Source: Massilia sp. METH4
GTDB lineage: Bacteria; Pseudomonadota; Gammaproteobacteria; Burkholderiales; Burkholderiaceae_D
DNA length: 64,000 nt
Reading direction: 5' to 3'
Assembly: GCF_037094685.1 (NCBI RefSeq)
Contig: NZ_CP146614.1
Span: forward strand, 3,224,001-3,288,000
How positions within the stretch are numbered: position 1 is the stretch's first letter; the number at the start of each line of letters is the position of its first letter. The notes beneath the pieces are model-generated. The model did not search any database and was not told the origin of the DNA. It saw only the letters and a list, made by a program, of their open reading frames with translations. Both the position numbers and the translations under genes were made by a program. Shown here piece after piece: positions 26,273 to 36,216 of this stretch.

Positions 26273-27202
26273 ATGTCAAGGCGTGCGAGACCGAGAAATA
26301 GCTTTAGGAATTTCAGAAGACAGCCGCTGCCTAGTAGAAAATTCAAGGCGGTTCAATGGTTAGCCTTGGGAGCAACGGCATGGTCAGGGTTGGCCGGACT
26401 CGGACTTCTGCTTGGCTACGGTGTGTCCATTTCGCTTGATGTAGCGTTTGGACTATCGCACCAGATACTTTCGTCTTCCGCTTTCGAACTCTTGGATCTG
26501 TCGGCGTACGTGATTTTGTACGCGATGAGAACGCTACTGCCTGACGGAATTCTGGCCCCAGGAGTTTGGATATACATACTTATCGTTGGGGCTAGCGTTC
26601 TAATTGTATGGGTGGCGTTCTCGATTGGTTCGCTAAGCTTTGCCTTACTTCGACGAGTGATATCCACCATCGCCGCGCACAATAGGGTCCAGGTTCGGTA
26701 TAGGGAGATCAGGACCCTTGCTGACAGAGTGGTACGTCACCCTTCGTGGGCGACGATCGTAAGCATCGGGAAACTAACTGTGTGGCCCGTCTTTGCGCTT
26801 CTCGCAGCACCAGTAATTTCGCTATACGTTGTGCTGGGGTTGAGCATAATCGTAGGGTTTGGCATCGTGGCAGGCCAGGACCATATCAAGCAATACGTGA
26901 TAGGCCCGAAGCACTGTAGTCCTCTTCAACCCCAGAGCACGTGGCTGGAGGCGAGGAGTGGGGAGAGAACGCGAAGTAAGCAGCGTACGGGGGAAAAGTA
27001 CGCCGAGTGTGTCACCGTGCATTTCGGCGACAATAAGAAGATGAGCGGTCGGGTTGCGATGGCGACCTCGAACGCCATCATTCTTTATAACTACGAGACA
27101 GGCGCTGTGGATCGCTTGCCGATAGGTGAAGCAAGAATCGAAAAGGTGGCTTCGCTACCCGTGTCGTCACCTTCGTCGAATGATGCTGACACACAGCCGT
27201 AA
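26273..27202 (+). CDS. low-GC membrane protein of unknown function
   Basis: 309 residues, clearly lower in GC and in codon bias than all neighbours. A basic N-terminus (RRARPRNSFRNFRRQ) is followed by three to five hydrophobic segments (WLALGATAWSGLAGLGLLL, WIYILIVGASVLIVWVAF, FALLAAPVISLYVVLGLSI) and a soluble C-terminal part (VTVHFGDNKKMSGRVAM) with a beta-like pattern. I do not recognise the family. It is flanked by AT-rich gaps and is probably horizontally acquired. No transposase or integrase is visible. Confidence 0.65.
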   Translation: MSRRARPRNSFRNFRRQPLPSRKFKAVQWLALGATAWSGLAGLGLLLGYGVSISLDVAFGLSHQILSSSAFELLDLSAYVILYAMRTLLPDGILAPGVWIYILIVGASVLIVWVAFSIGSLSFALLRRVISTIAAHNRVQVRYREIRTLADRVVRHPSWATIVSIGKLTVWPVFALLAAPVISLYVVLGLSIIVGFGIVAGQDHIKQYVIGPKHCSPLQPQSTWLEARSGERTRSKQRTGEKYAECVTVHFGDNKKMSGRVAMATSNAIILYNYETGAVDRLPIGEARIEKVASLPVSSPSSNDADTQP

Positions 27203-27432
27203 CCTACGTTAAATCACTGGCGCAGGATGGCTCTGCCTTTGCAGGTTCCGTAGCGTGAACAGTCGCGAATCAAGGCCACTAGCGATGGCCGCTGGTGTAT
27301 CGTTCGCGTTCTAATAGGCGAAGATCTCTAGTAGGGTCATGTATGGCGTCGGGCGCCAGCAGAACCCACGCTTATGGACAGCCCTGCGGCGGTGCCCTAT
27401 AGTCGGTGCTCGTCCATACCCGCGAGTGCCGG

Positions 27433-28551
27433 ATGACTTCACGACGCCTGCTGTCCCTCGACGCCTTCCGCGGCTTCACGATCGCCGCGATGCTGTTGGT
27501 GAACAACCCCGGCGACTGGGGCAACCTGTACTCGCAGCTGGCGCACGCCGACTGGCATGGCTGGACCTTCACCGACTGGATCTTTCCGTTCTTCCTGTTC
27601 ATCGGCGGCGTGTCGATGACCTTGTCGCTGGGGCGGCAGGCGGCCGGGGGCGCGAACAAGCCCGCGCTGCTGGCCAGGCTATGGCGGCGCGCCGCGCTGA
27701 TCTTCGCCATCGGCCTGTTCCTGAACCTGTTTCCCACCTTCGATTTCGCCACCGTGCGGATACCCGGCGTGCTGCAGCGGATTGCGCTATGCACCGCGCT
27801 GGCTGCGCCGATCGTGATCTGGTTCGGCTGGCGCGGCCAGCTCGCGTGGATCGCGGCGCTGCTGGTGTTCTATAGCGCCGTGATGCTGTGGTTGCCGGTG
27901 CCGGGTGTCGATGGCGTGGTCGCGGCGGGCGTGCTGGAGAAGGGGCGCGATGCGGCTTCGTGGATCGACCGCATGCTGCTGGCCGGGCATCTGTGGGCAC
28001 AGTCGAAGACCTGGGACCCGGAAGGGTTGTTCACGACGATCCCTGCCCTGTGCAGCCAGCTCTTCGGCGTGCTGGCCGGGCGGTGGCTGGCCGCGCACAT
28101 CGATGCGGCCGAGCGCACCGTGTGGATGCTGCTGGCGGGCCTGGGGTTCGTACTGGCCGGCACGATGCTGGGCGTGGCGCTCATGCCGGTGAACAAAAGC
28201 CTGTGGACGACGTCGTTCTGCGTGATGACCACTGGCTGGGCACTGCTCGTGTTCGGCGTGTTTTACTGGCTGCTCGATGCTGCGCCCGCGGACGCGCTGC
28301 GCGCCCGCGCGGCAACGCTGGCGCGGCCGTTCGTCATCTTCGGCATGAATGCGCTGTTCCTTTACGCGCTGTCCGGCCTCGTGGTGGAGGCGATCGGGTA
28401 CTTCGGCTGGCACGCGGCGCTGTATGCGCCGGTCGCCGCGCTGCCGCTGTCGCCGAAGGCCGCGTCGCTGGCCTACGCGGTGGCCTTCGTGCTGGCCATG
28501 TTCGCCGTCGCCTGGTGCCTGTGGCGGCGGCGGATCTTCATCAAGGTGTGA
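27433..28551 (+). CDS. NagX-like heparan-alpha-glucosaminide acetyltransferase-type membrane protein
   Basis: 372 residues with about 10-11 transmembrane segments. The beginning RLLSLDAFRGFTIAAMLLVN, WTFTDWIFPFFLFIGG and VLQRIALC are diagnostic of the NagX/HGSNAT (DUF5009) family, membrane proteins that may transfer acyl groups to amino sugars, associated in other bacteria with chitin/GlcNAc use. ATG at 27433 is the first in-frame ATG; the frame opens at a GTG 27 bases upstream. It ends tail-to-tail with an MFS gene, one base apart. Confidence 0.88.
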   Translation: MTSRRLLSLDAFRGFTIAAMLLVNNPGDWGNLYSQLAHADWHGWTFTDWIFPFFLFIGGVSMTLSLGRQAAGGANKPALLARLWRRAALIFAIGLFLNLFPTFDFATVRIPGVLQRIALCTALAAPIVIWFGWRGQLAWIAALLVFYSAVMLWLPVPGVDGVVAAGVLEKGRDAASWIDRMLLAGHLWAQSKTWDPEGLFTTIPALCSQLFGVLAGRWLAAHIDAAERTVWMLLAGLGFVLAGTMLGVALMPVNKSLWTTSFCVMTTGWALLVFGVFYWLLDAAPADALRARAATLARPFVIFGMNALFLYALSGLVVEAIGYFGWHAALYAPVAALPLSPKAASLAYAVAFVLAMFAVAWCLWRRRIFIKV

Positions 28552-29751
28552 TCAGCGGCGCTCGGTGGAGAAGACCAGCAGGCCGGCGGCGGGGAACATC
28601 AGGCCCGTCATCAGCACGCCCTGCCAGCCGTGGTGCGCATACATCCAGCCGCCCAGCGAGGAACCCAGCGCGCCGCCCATGAAGAAGATGGCCATGTACA
28701 GCCCGTTCAGGCGCGAGCGCACGTCCGCGCTGAGCGCATACAGTGCCCGCTGGCCAGTGACGAGGCTGGCGGAAACGGCGGCGTCCAGCACGATGGAAGC
28801 CAGCACCAGCACGGCCAGGTCGACCATGCGGCCGCCTTGCAGCAGCAGCGGGGCGGCGAACGACAGCACGCCGGCGACGAGCGCGATGGCCGTGGTGGAG
28901 CGCGACTTGCCCTGGTCGGCGCGGCGGCCCGCGATCGGCGAGGCGAGGGCGCCGGCCACGCCCACCAGCGCGAAGATGGCGATGCCGGTCTGCGACATGC
29001 CGAACGCGGGGCTGGCGAGGATCAGCGGTACGGTGGTCCAGAACAGGCTGAAGGCGCCGAACATGCAGAACTGGTAGGCGGAGCGGCGGCGCAGGATCGG
29101 CGTGGTCTTCAGCAGGAACCACAGCGATGCCAGCAATGCCGCGTAGTTGCCTGTATGGGTGCTGGTGTGCGCGGGCTCGCGCAGCGGCAGGCGGCGCTTC
29201 AGCACGAATGCCAGGCCGGCCATCACCAGCGCGGAAAGCATGAACACCGCATGCCAGCCGAAGGCGTCGGTAAGAAGGCTCGACACGGGCCGCGCCAGCA
29301 TGATCCCCAGCAGCAGGCCGCTGACGACCTTGCCCACCGTCTGCCCGCGCGTTTCCGGCTTCGACAGGTGCGATGCGAACGGCACGATGATTTGCGCGAC
29401 CACGGAGCCAACGCCGATGCAGAACGCCGCCGCCAGGAACAGCGCGGCGCTGGTGCTGAACGCCGCCACGGCCAGCGCGCACGCCACGCCGATCAGGGCC
29501 GTGACGATCAGCCTGCGGTTCTCCAGCAGGTCGCCCAGCGGCACGATGAAGATCATGCCGAGGCAATACCCCAGCTGCGTCAGCGTGACGACGAAGCCCG
29601 CCACGCCGGGCGCGAGCCCCGTCGCCTGGCTGATCGGCCCCACCAGCGGCTGGGCGTAATACAGGTTGGCGACGATGAGGCCCGTCGCCGTGGCCATCAG
29701 CCACACCATGGCGGCCGAAATATCCTGCTGTTCTTGTTGTTCTACGTGCAC
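28552..29751 (-). CDS. MFS transporter
   Basis: About 399 residues, 12 transmembrane segments. VANLYYAQPLVGPISQATG and LGYCLGMIFIVPLGDLLENR are typical of a large family of proteobacterial exporters in which a LysR gene is often nearby. The motif A loop is GDLLENRR. GTG at 29751 follows a correctly spaced AAAGGA; the frame extends 21 codons further up. Substrate unknown. Confidence 0.82.
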   Translation of the reverse strand: MHVEQQEQQDISAAMVWLMATATGLIVANLYYAQPLVGPISQATGLAPGVAGFVVTLTQLGYCLGMIFIVPLGDLLENRRLIVTALIGVACALAVAAFSTSAALFLAAAFCIGVGSVVAQIIVPFASHLSKPETRGQTVGKVVSGLLLGIMLARPVSSLLTDAFGWHAVFMLSALVMAGLAFVLKRRLPLREPAHTSTHTGNYAALLASLWFLLKTTPILRRRSAYQFCMFGAFSLFWTTVPLILASPAFGMSQTGIAIFALVGVAGALASPIAGRRADQGKSRSTTAIALVAGVLSFAAPLLLQGGRMVDLAVLVLASIVLDAAVSASLVTGQRALYALSADVRSRLNGLYMAIFFMGGALGSSLGGWMYAHHGWQGVLMTGLMFPAAGLLVFSTERR

Positions 29752-29822
29752 TGCGATTCCTTTGTGATGCTGAGAATAAATCCACGGGCCCGCCGGCCCG
29801 CCGTACCGCCCCAATTCTAGGA

Positions 29823-29985
29823 AACATTTCCCAACACCGGGGTCGGGCCCCGGTTTTGGGAAATATATTCAGGCGGTACTAAATTGATGTGACAAGGGGC
29901 GTGACGGGACCAAAGGAGAGGGACAGTCCCCGATTTCAAGAAATGTTTCCAAAAACCGGGGTCTGACCCCGGTTTTGGGCAACTA
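29823..29985. repeat. two or three dispersed palindromes (GGGGTCxGxCCCC type)
   Basis: CACCGGGGTCGGGCCCCGGTTTTGGG at 29836-29861 is written here only as an inverted repeat ACCGGGG/CCCCGGT, extended by TTTCCC/GGGAAA. A GGGACAGTCCC core occurs near 29930, and a third, ACCGGGGTCTGACCCCGGT, at 29955-29973. They lie between two leftward genes (the MFS gene and the luciferase-like gene). Confidence 0.8.
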
Positions 29986-29995
29986 TTGCTTATGG

Positions 29996-30991
29996 TTAGC
30001 CGCGCAGGATGTCACCGAGGATTTCGTAAGAGCGCAGCCGGGCGCGGTGGTCGTGGATTTGCGAGGTGACCATCAGCTCGTCGGGCCGGGTGCTGGCGAT
30101 GAAGGCGTCCAGCTGGGCGGCGACGGTGGCGCGGGAGCCGGTGGCGGTGCAGGAAAGTACCGAGTCCAGCATCGCGTTTTCGGAAGGGCCGAGCGTGTCG
30201 CGGTAGTTCGCCACCGGTGGCGGCAGTCTGGAGGGGCGGCCGGTGCGCAGGTTGACGAAGGCTTGCTGCATGGACGTTGCCAGCAATTGCGCCTCTTCGT
30301 CCGTGTCCGCGGCGAACACGTTATAGCCCAGCATCACGTAGGGCTTGTCCAGCTGCGCCGACGGCTTGAAGTTCGTGCGGTAGAAGTGGATCGCCTGCAT
30401 CATCATCTGCGGCGCGAAGTGCGAGGCGAACGCATACGGCAGCCCGAGGTGGGCGGCCAGCTGGGCGCCGAACAGGCTCGAACCGAGGATCCACAGCGGC
30501 ACTTTGGCGCCCTGGCCCGGCACGGCCAGCACGCGCTGGCGCGGCGAGTCGCTCATGTAGTCCTGCAGTTCCAGCACGTCCTGGGGGAATTCGTCGGCGT
30601 CGGAGCCCAGGTTGCGGCGCAGTGCGCGCGCGGTGGTCTGGTCCGAGCCGGGAGCGCGGCCCAGGCCCAGGTCGATGCGGCCGGGGAACAGCGCTTCGAG
30701 GGTGCCGAACTGCTCGGCGATCACCAGCGGCGAGTGGTTCGGCAGCATGATGCCGCCGGCACCGACACGGATGGTGCTGGTGCCGCCGGCCACGTGGGCG
30801 ATCACGACGGCCGTGGCGGCGCTGGCGATGCCGGGCATGCCGTGGTGCTCGGCCAGCCAGTAGCGCTGGAAGCCCCAGCGTTCGCCGTGCTGCGCCAGCT
30901 CCAGCGTGTTGCGCAGCGATTCGCCGGCGTGGCTGCCTTCGGCGATGGGAGATAGATCGAGAATCGAAAATGGAAAATTCGGTGGAATCAT
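29996..30991 (-). CDS. LLM-class flavin-dependent oxidoreductase
   Basis: 331 residues of the bacterial luciferase-like fold, YhbW/LuxA-related branch: [20 protein letters not shown], the [20 protein letters not shown] motif and [23 protein letters not shown]-dependent oxidation of an unknown substrate. No good ribosome site is seen. It is leftward, followed by palindromes and preceded by the hybrid kinase gene that ends at 31082. Confidence 0.9.
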   Translation of the reverse strand: MIPPNFPFSILDLSPIAEGSHAGESLRNTLELAQHGERWGFQRYWLAEHHGMPGIASAATAVVIAHVAGGTSTIRVGAGGIMLPNHSPLVIAEQFGTLEALFPGRIDLGLGRAPGSDQTTARALRRNLGSDADEFPQDVLELQDYMSDSPRQRVLAVPGQGAKVPLWILGSSLFGAQLAAHLGLPYAFASHFAPQMMMQAIHFYRTNFKPSAQLDKPYVMLGYNVFAADTDEEAQLLATSMQQAFVNLRTGRPSRLPPPVANYRDTLGPSENAMLDSVLSCTATGSRATVAAQLDAFIASTRPDELMVTSQIHDHRARLRSYEILGDILRG

Positions 30992-31081
30992 TGAAGTTTT
31001 ACCAGGGTACCGACCGCCGGGACGGCGCGGCCCTGCCTTTCATGCAAAGTTCCCGTTTCGGGCAGGGCCGGAGGGCGCGGC

Positions 31082-33340
31082 TCAAACGGTGTCGTGCATT
31101 GTGGCACGGCTGGCGCGTTCCTGCAGGAGGGCGCGCAGCTGGGTGGGCTGCAGGGGTTTGACGATATGCCGGTGGAAGCCCGCCGCCTGGGAGCTTTGCT
31201 GGTCCTTTTCCTGTCCCCAGCCGGTCACGGCCACCAGCATGCAGCCGCGGTGGCGCGGATCGGCGCGCAGGCGCCGCGCCAGCTCGTAGCCATCCATGCG
31301 CGGCATGCCGATGTCGAGGAAGGCAATCTGCGGCGCGAAGGTGTCGGCGCTGCGCAGCGCCGACAGGCCGTCATAGCACACGTTCACCGTCTGCCCGGCG
31401 GCGATCAGGAGGGTGCGCAGCGTGTTGGCGTGGTCGATGTTGTCGTCCGCCACGAGCACGCGCAGCGGCGGCAGCGGCTCCGCGCCGGCATCGGCGTCCG
31501 GCGTCGGCACCGCACCCGCAACGCTGACGGGCAGCTCCAGGGCGAAAGTGCTGCCCAGGTCCTTGCCCGGGCTGGTGGCCGCCAGGGTGCCGCCATGCAG
31601 CTCGACGAGCCGGCGCGCCAGCGACAAACCGATACCCAGGCCCGCCTGCGCGCGGCCCAGCGAGCGGTCGGCCTGGAAGAAGATGTCGAACACATGGGGC
31701 AGCACGTCGGCGGGAATGCCGATGCCGTTGTCGCTGATCTCGATGCGCACCCGCTCCGGCGCGTGCAGGCGCACCGCGTGCAGCGCGATGCGCCCGCCGT
31801 TCGGCGTGTACTTGGCGGCATTGTTCAGCAGGTTCGACAGCACCTGCGCCAGCCGCGTGGCATCACCGCGCAGGTGCACCGGCTCCTCGGGCACGTTCAC
31901 CGACAGGGCGTGGCGGCGCTGCGCGATCAGCGGGCCGGCCGTTTCCAGCGAATGGGTGACCACATCCTGCAGCACGATCGCGTCGTCGCGGATGCCCAGC
32001 TTGCCGGTGGTGATGCGCGAGACATCGAGCAGGTCGTCGACCAGGCGCACCATCTGCTTCAGCTGGCGCTCGATGATGTCCAGCACGTTCGGCGGCGGTG
32101 GCTTGCCGGGCCCGCCCAGCCGCATGATCTCCAGCGCGTTGACGAGCGGCGCCATCGGATTGCGCAGCTCGTGCGCCAGGGTGGCCAGGAATTCATCCTT
32201 GCGCAGGTCGGCCGCCTGCAGCGCTTCCTGGGCCGCGCGGCGTTCGCGCAATTCGCTGTCGGCGCGGCCGCGCGCCTCGTCCAGCGCGGCGGCGGCGCGC
32301 ACCAGCGAATCGGCCACCTGCTGTGCTTCGGAAAAGTCCACGATCGCCGGCTTCACGGCCTGGCCGGTGCCGAGCGCCGTCGCCGGTTCGATCAGCGCCT
32401 GCACCGAGTGCGCGATGCGGCCGCCCACCAGCCATGCCATGCCCAGGCCCAGGGCCAGGATCACCACGGTGGCGATGATCAGCGATTCGAGCGTGCGCAT
32501 CAGTCCCGCCGCGAGGTTCGCATGGGGGATGCCGAGGGTGACGCTCCAGCCGGACTTGGCGGAACGGCTATACAGCATCACGACGCTCTTGCCATCGACA
32601 GTACTGCCGTCGAAGGTATCCTCGAGCTGGCGACGCATGCGCTCGACCAGATCGGGCGCGGGCAGGGTGCCGCGGTAGCGCTCGATATCGACATTGCGGG
32701 CGACGATGCGCAGGTCGCCGTCGAGGATCGAGGCGCGCCATGACGAGGGAACCTGCTGGTCGCGCAGGATGGCGCCCAGTGCAGCCGGCAGCACCTGGGC
32801 GGCCAGCACGTAGCGCACCGCGCCGTCGCGCTTGACGGGCACGCCCACCGTGATCGTCTGCCCGCGCGCCCCGTCGCGGGTCAGGCCGCTCACGACGGGT
32901 TGCCCGGTGCGCATCACGTCGCGCAGCAGGGTTGCATTGCCGGCGCCGGCCGGCCCCGGCAAGGGAGCGGTGTTCATCAACTGGCGGCGCGTCGCTGCGT
33001 CGTACAGCACGATTTCCGTGATCGGCAGGATCGCGTGCACATTGGTGGCCTGGCGGTGGAATTCGGCCAGTTCGGCATCGTCGATATCGTCGGTCACGGA
33101 CAGCGCCGACAGCGCGGTGATGACGGTATCGAAATCGCGGTCGACGACCGAGACCATCGAGCGCGCCGTCGCCATCGCTTCGCCCAGCAGGCTGGCGCGC
33201 TCCACGCGGTAATGGTCATAGATCAGGAACGCCGAAACGATCGCGGCGGGCAGCACGCAACTGAGGACCAGCAGCGCCAACCGGAACCGTATCGTGGGCA
33301 GGCGCGGGTGGACGTGGGGAGGCAACGGGCTTGTCTGCAC
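31082..33340 (-). CDS. hybrid sensor histidine kinase/response regulator
   Basis: About 752 residues from a GTG at 33340 (uncertain, as no ribosome site is clear). A TM helix (LALLVLSCVLPAAIVSAFLI), an extracytoplasmic sensor (VVDRDFDTVITALSALSVTD, dCache-like), a second TM (LIIATVVILALGLGMAWLV), then HisKA with the His in ATLAHELRNPMAPLVNALEI, HATPase (NNAAKYTPNGG, ISDNGIGIP and GLGIGLSLARRLVELHGG), and a C-terminal receiver (VLVADDNIDHANTL, Asp in FLDIGMPRMDG, Lys in HIVKPLQP). The ligand is unknown. It is divergent from the dipeptidase gene, leaving ~125 bases between them. Confidence 0.9.
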   Translation of the reverse strand: MQTSPLPPHVHPRLPTIRFRLALLVLSCVLPAAIVSAFLIYDHYRVERASLLGEAMATARSMVSVVDRDFDTVITALSALSVTDDIDDAELAEFHRQATNVHAILPITEIVLYDAATRRQLMNTAPLPGPAGAGNATLLRDVMRTGQPVVSGLTRDGARGQTITVGVPVKRDGAVRYVLAAQVLPAALGAILRDQQVPSSWRASILDGDLRIVARNVDIERYRGTLPAPDLVERMRRQLEDTFDGSTVDGKSVVMLYSRSAKSGWSVTLGIPHANLAAGLMRTLESLIIATVVILALGLGMAWLVGGRIAHSVQALIEPATALGTGQAVKPAIVDFSEAQQVADSLVRAAAALDEARGRADSELRERRAAQEALQAADLRKDEFLATLAHELRNPMAPLVNALEIMRLGGPGKPPPPNVLDIIERQLKQMVRLVDDLLDVSRITTGKLGIRDDAIVLQDVVTHSLETAGPLIAQRRHALSVNVPEEPVHLRGDATRLAQVLSNLLNNAAKYTPNGGRIALHAVRLHAPERVRIEISDNGIGIPADVLPHVFDIFFQADRSLGRAQAGLGIGLSLARRLVELHGGTLAATSPGKDLGSTFALELPVSVAGAVPTPDADAGAEPLPPLRVLVADDNIDHANTLRTLLIAAGQTVNVCYDGLSALRSADTFAPQIAFLDIGMPRMDGYELARRLRADPRHRGCMLVAVTGWGQEKDQQSSQAAGFHRHIVKPLQPTQLRALLQERASRATMHDTV

Positions 33341-33466
33341 GAAACGGCGGCGTGTACACTGGGTTAATAGTTGTACAAAGGTACCATAGCTTGAGCCTGA
33401 TGACAGCAGGCAATTCGCCGTGCACGGCTGCCTGTTGCGCCCAACAACCACACACCTATCCCGCCC

Positions 33467-34975
33467 ATGCTGAAGAAAGCGCTCATCTCCCTGCTGCCCC
33501 TGATGTTCACCCATGCGGTGCAAGCCGCGCCGAGCCAGGCCGCCATCGCGGCCGCGGACCATGCCCGCACCGCCTATCACGACAGGGTCATCGACAGCCT
33601 GGCGAAGATGGTCCGCTTCAACACGGTGGCGCAGGAGGGCGTGCCGTGCGAACGCAATGCGCAGCACATCGCCTTCAAGGCCTTCCTGCGCGAGGAGGCG
33701 GACCGCCTGGGCTTCGACTTCGACGATGCCGGCTGCGTGGTCGTCATCGGCCTCGGCGCCGGGAAGGAGAGGGTGGGCATCGTCACGCATGGCGACGTGC
33801 AGCCCGTCGATCCATCGAAGTGGAAGCAGTCGCCGTTCACGCTGGACCGCACCAGCGAACCTGGCCTGTTGCTGGGCCGCGGCACCGAGGACGACAAGGG
33901 CCCGATCGCCACCGCGCTGTATGCGATGAAGGCGATCAGCGACCGCAAGCTGCCGCTGGGCAAGCCCATCGAGCTGTATGTGTACATGGCCGAGGAGTCG
34001 GACTGGGGGCCGCTGGAGACTTACCTGAAGACCCACACGCCGCCCCAGGTGAACATCACGCTGGACGCCGAGTACCCGGTGGTGACGGCGGAGAAGGGCT
34101 GGGGACTGGTCGCCGTGACGATCCCGGATCTGCCGGCCGCGCCTCCTTCCGCGCCTCCTGCCGATCCTGTGCTGGCATCGTTCACGGGCGGCTTCTTCAA
34201 CAGCCAGATTCCCGAAGATGCCGTGGCCGTCATCGATGGCGCAACGCCGGAGCTGGAGCGGCGCATCCGCGCCCGTGCGGCGGCGCAGAAGGGCATGCGC
34301 TACGAATTCACGCGCAACGGTGCGCAATGGAAGATCACGGCAAAGGGCGTGTCGGCCCATTCCTCGAAGCCGGAAGACGGCGTCAACGCCATCGCCATGC
34401 TGGCCGATGCGCTGGCCGTGCAGCCGTGGCAGGGCACGACGGCGGGCGCGATGGTGTCGTTCCTGAACGATCTCGTGGGAACAAGCCTGTACGGCGAAAA
34501 ATTCGGCGACGTGGCCTACCGCGACCCCTTCATGGGGCCGATGACGGTGGCGCCCGTGGTGCTGAAGGCCGATGCCGGCGGCCTGCAGCTGAACCTCAAT
34601 CTGCGCCGCCCGCGCGGCAAGACGGGCACCGAGCTGGAGCGCCAGTTCCGCACCGCCTTCGATGCATGGAAAGCCACGCGCGTACCCGCCGCCACGTTGA
34701 AGGCGCAGATCGGCGAGCCGTGGCTGCGCGAAGATGCCCCGCAGGTGCCGGTACTGCTCGACGTGTTCGCGCACTACACGGGAGCCCGCGACCCGAAGCC
34801 CGTATCGATCGGCGGCGGCACGAATTCGCGCCTGTTCCCCAACGCCGTCAGTTTCGGCCCAGGCATGCCGGGTACGGTGTACACCGGCCATTCGGAGCAC
34901 GAATTCATCAGCGAAAAACAGCTGTCATTGAACCTGCAGATGTATACCGCGGTGCTGGTCGAATTGGCAAAATAA
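33467..34975 (+). CDS. secreted M20-family dipeptidase (PepV-like)
   Basis: 502 residues. Signal peptide (KALISLLPLMFTHAVQAA). Zinc-site motifs VTHGDVQPVDPSKWKQSPF (His-x-Asp), LGRGTEDDKGPIATAL (bridging Asp), YMAEESDWGPLE (catalytic Glu-Glu) and a C-terminal His in HSEHEFISEKQL. The small dimerisation-type insert (GFFNSQIPEDAVAVIDG) fits PepV rather than CPG2. Hydrolyses dipeptides, periplasmic. Ends ~70 bases before a terminator. Confidence 0.92.
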   Translation: MLKKALISLLPLMFTHAVQAAPSQAAIAAADHARTAYHDRVIDSLAKMVRFNTVAQEGVPCERNAQHIAFKAFLREEADRLGFDFDDAGCVVVIGLGAGKERVGIVTHGDVQPVDPSKWKQSPFTLDRTSEPGLLLGRGTEDDKGPIATALYAMKAISDRKLPLGKPIELYVYMAEESDWGPLETYLKTHTPPQVNITLDAEYPVVTAEKGWGLVAVTIPDLPAAPPSAPPADPVLASFTGGFFNSQIPEDAVAVIDGATPELERRIRARAAAQKGMRYEFTRNGAQWKITAKGVSAHSSKPEDGVNAIAMLADALAVQPWQGTTAGAMVSFLNDLVGTSLYGEKFGDVAYRDPFMGPMTVAPVVLKADAGGLQLNLNLRRPRGKTGTELERQFRTAFDAWKATRVPAATLKAQIGEPWLREDAPQVPVLLDVFAHYTGARDPKPVSIGGGTNSRLFPNAVSFGPGMPGTVYTGHSEHEFISEKQLSLNLQMYTAVLVELAK

Positions 34976-35048
34976 TTGGCGATATAACCAGGAGCACAAT
35001 GCCGGCCGGGCTGGCATTTGAATAAAGTTATTGAATGTTTCATCAGTG

Positions 35049-35089
35049 GCCGGATTGGAAACACATTGTTGTTTCGATCCGGCTTTTTT
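35049..35089 (+). terminator. rho-independent terminator of the dipeptidase gene
   Basis: GCCGGAT (35049-35055) pairs with ATCCGGC (35077-35083), with an inner GAAACA/TGTTTC stem, followed by six Ts. Confidence 0.85.
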
Positions 35090-35257
35090 CTTCGCGCGCT
35101 ACAAATAAATTTCCTCCCGGCGCAAATTCATTTACCATAAGCAATAGAGCCGCTGTCACGCGGCCGCCAGCCAGTGCCCGGCTGACTCCAGGGCATTACC
35201 GTTCATTTGTTATCGGATCATGCCGGCCTTTATTCAAAAGGCGGGTCGGGGATTTGC

Positions 35258-36196
35258 ATGCTGCGTCGACTGACTTTCATTGTTTCCTTATTCATCTCCT
35301 GGTCCGTCAATAGTATGGAAATGAGCGTACCCAACGCGGTGGCCGCCGCGGAGCCGATCGAGCTGAAACCGGCCCCCCGCCGCGGCGCGCTGTACCGCGT
35401 GAGCCACGATGGCAAGACGAGCTATCTGTTCGGCACGATCCACGTCGGCAAGCAGGGCTTCTTCCCGCTCGAGCCGGAGGTGACGCAGGCGCTGTCGCAT
35501 GCCAGCTCGCTCGTGCTGGAACTCGATACCCGTGCGTATGAGCCGTTCCAGCGTGCGCTGGCGAAGTACGGCACCTACCCGCAGGGCGAATCGATCACGC
35601 GCCACCTGTCGCCGCACGCCCTCGCCAGGCTCGAGGTGGCGCTCGCCAGGGCGGGCATTCCGCTGCGCAATGTCGAGGGTTACCGGCCGTGGCTAGTGGC
35701 GAACATCCTGGTCGGCAGCGAGATCGAAAGGCATGGCTACCACCGCAGCAACGGGGTGGAAGGCTTCCTGCTTTCGGCCGCCGTGCAGCAGAAGAAGCGC
35801 GTGCGCGAACTGGAAACGGCCGATTACCAGCTCAGCCTGTTCGCCTCGCTGGACGATGTACAGCAGGAGCAATACCTGCTCGAAAACCTCGACGACCTGG
35901 AAAACGGCAAGGCATTGCAGAAATCGGCCGGCCTGATCGACGCGTGGAGCACGGCGGACGCGGCGCGCATCGCCGCGCTGGCCCGCGAGCTGACCACGGG
36001 CGACACGGTATCGGCCACGTTCATGGACCGCACGCTGCTGCGCCAGCGTAACCCGCAGATGACCGCCCATATCGAAGCGATCATGCGCAGCGACGAGGTA
36101 GCCTTCGTCGGCATCGGCCTGCTGCACCTGGTGGGCGAGGACAGCATTCCCGAACTGCTGCGCCGCCGCGGCTACGACGTCCAGCAGATGTACTGA
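35258..36196 (+). CDS. TraB/GumN-family protein
   Basis: 312 residues. A hydrophobic N-terminus (RRLTFIVSLFISWSV) is probably a signal or anchor. LFGTIHVGKQGFFPLEPEV at the front and FVGIGLLHLVGEDSIPELL at the end are the signature GxxH elements of the TraB family, thought to be metal-dependent proteins, with a role unknown in bacteria. A GGTCGGGG site precedes the start. Confidence 0.85.
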   Translation: MLRRLTFIVSLFISWSVNSMEMSVPNAVAAAEPIELKPAPRRGALYRVSHDGKTSYLFGTIHVGKQGFFPLEPEVTQALSHASSLVLELDTRAYEPFQRALAKYGTYPQGESITRHLSPHALARLEVALARAGIPLRNVEGYRPWLVANILVGSEIERHGYHRSNGVEGFLLSAAVQQKKRVRELETADYQLSLFASLDDVQQEQYLLENLDDLENGKALQKSAGLIDAWSTADAARIAALARELTTGDTVSATFMDRTLLRQRNPQMTAHIEAIMRSDEVAFVGIGLLHLVGEDSIPELLRRRGYDVQQMY

Positions 36197-36216
36197 CAGG
36201 CCGGGCGCGCCAGCGC

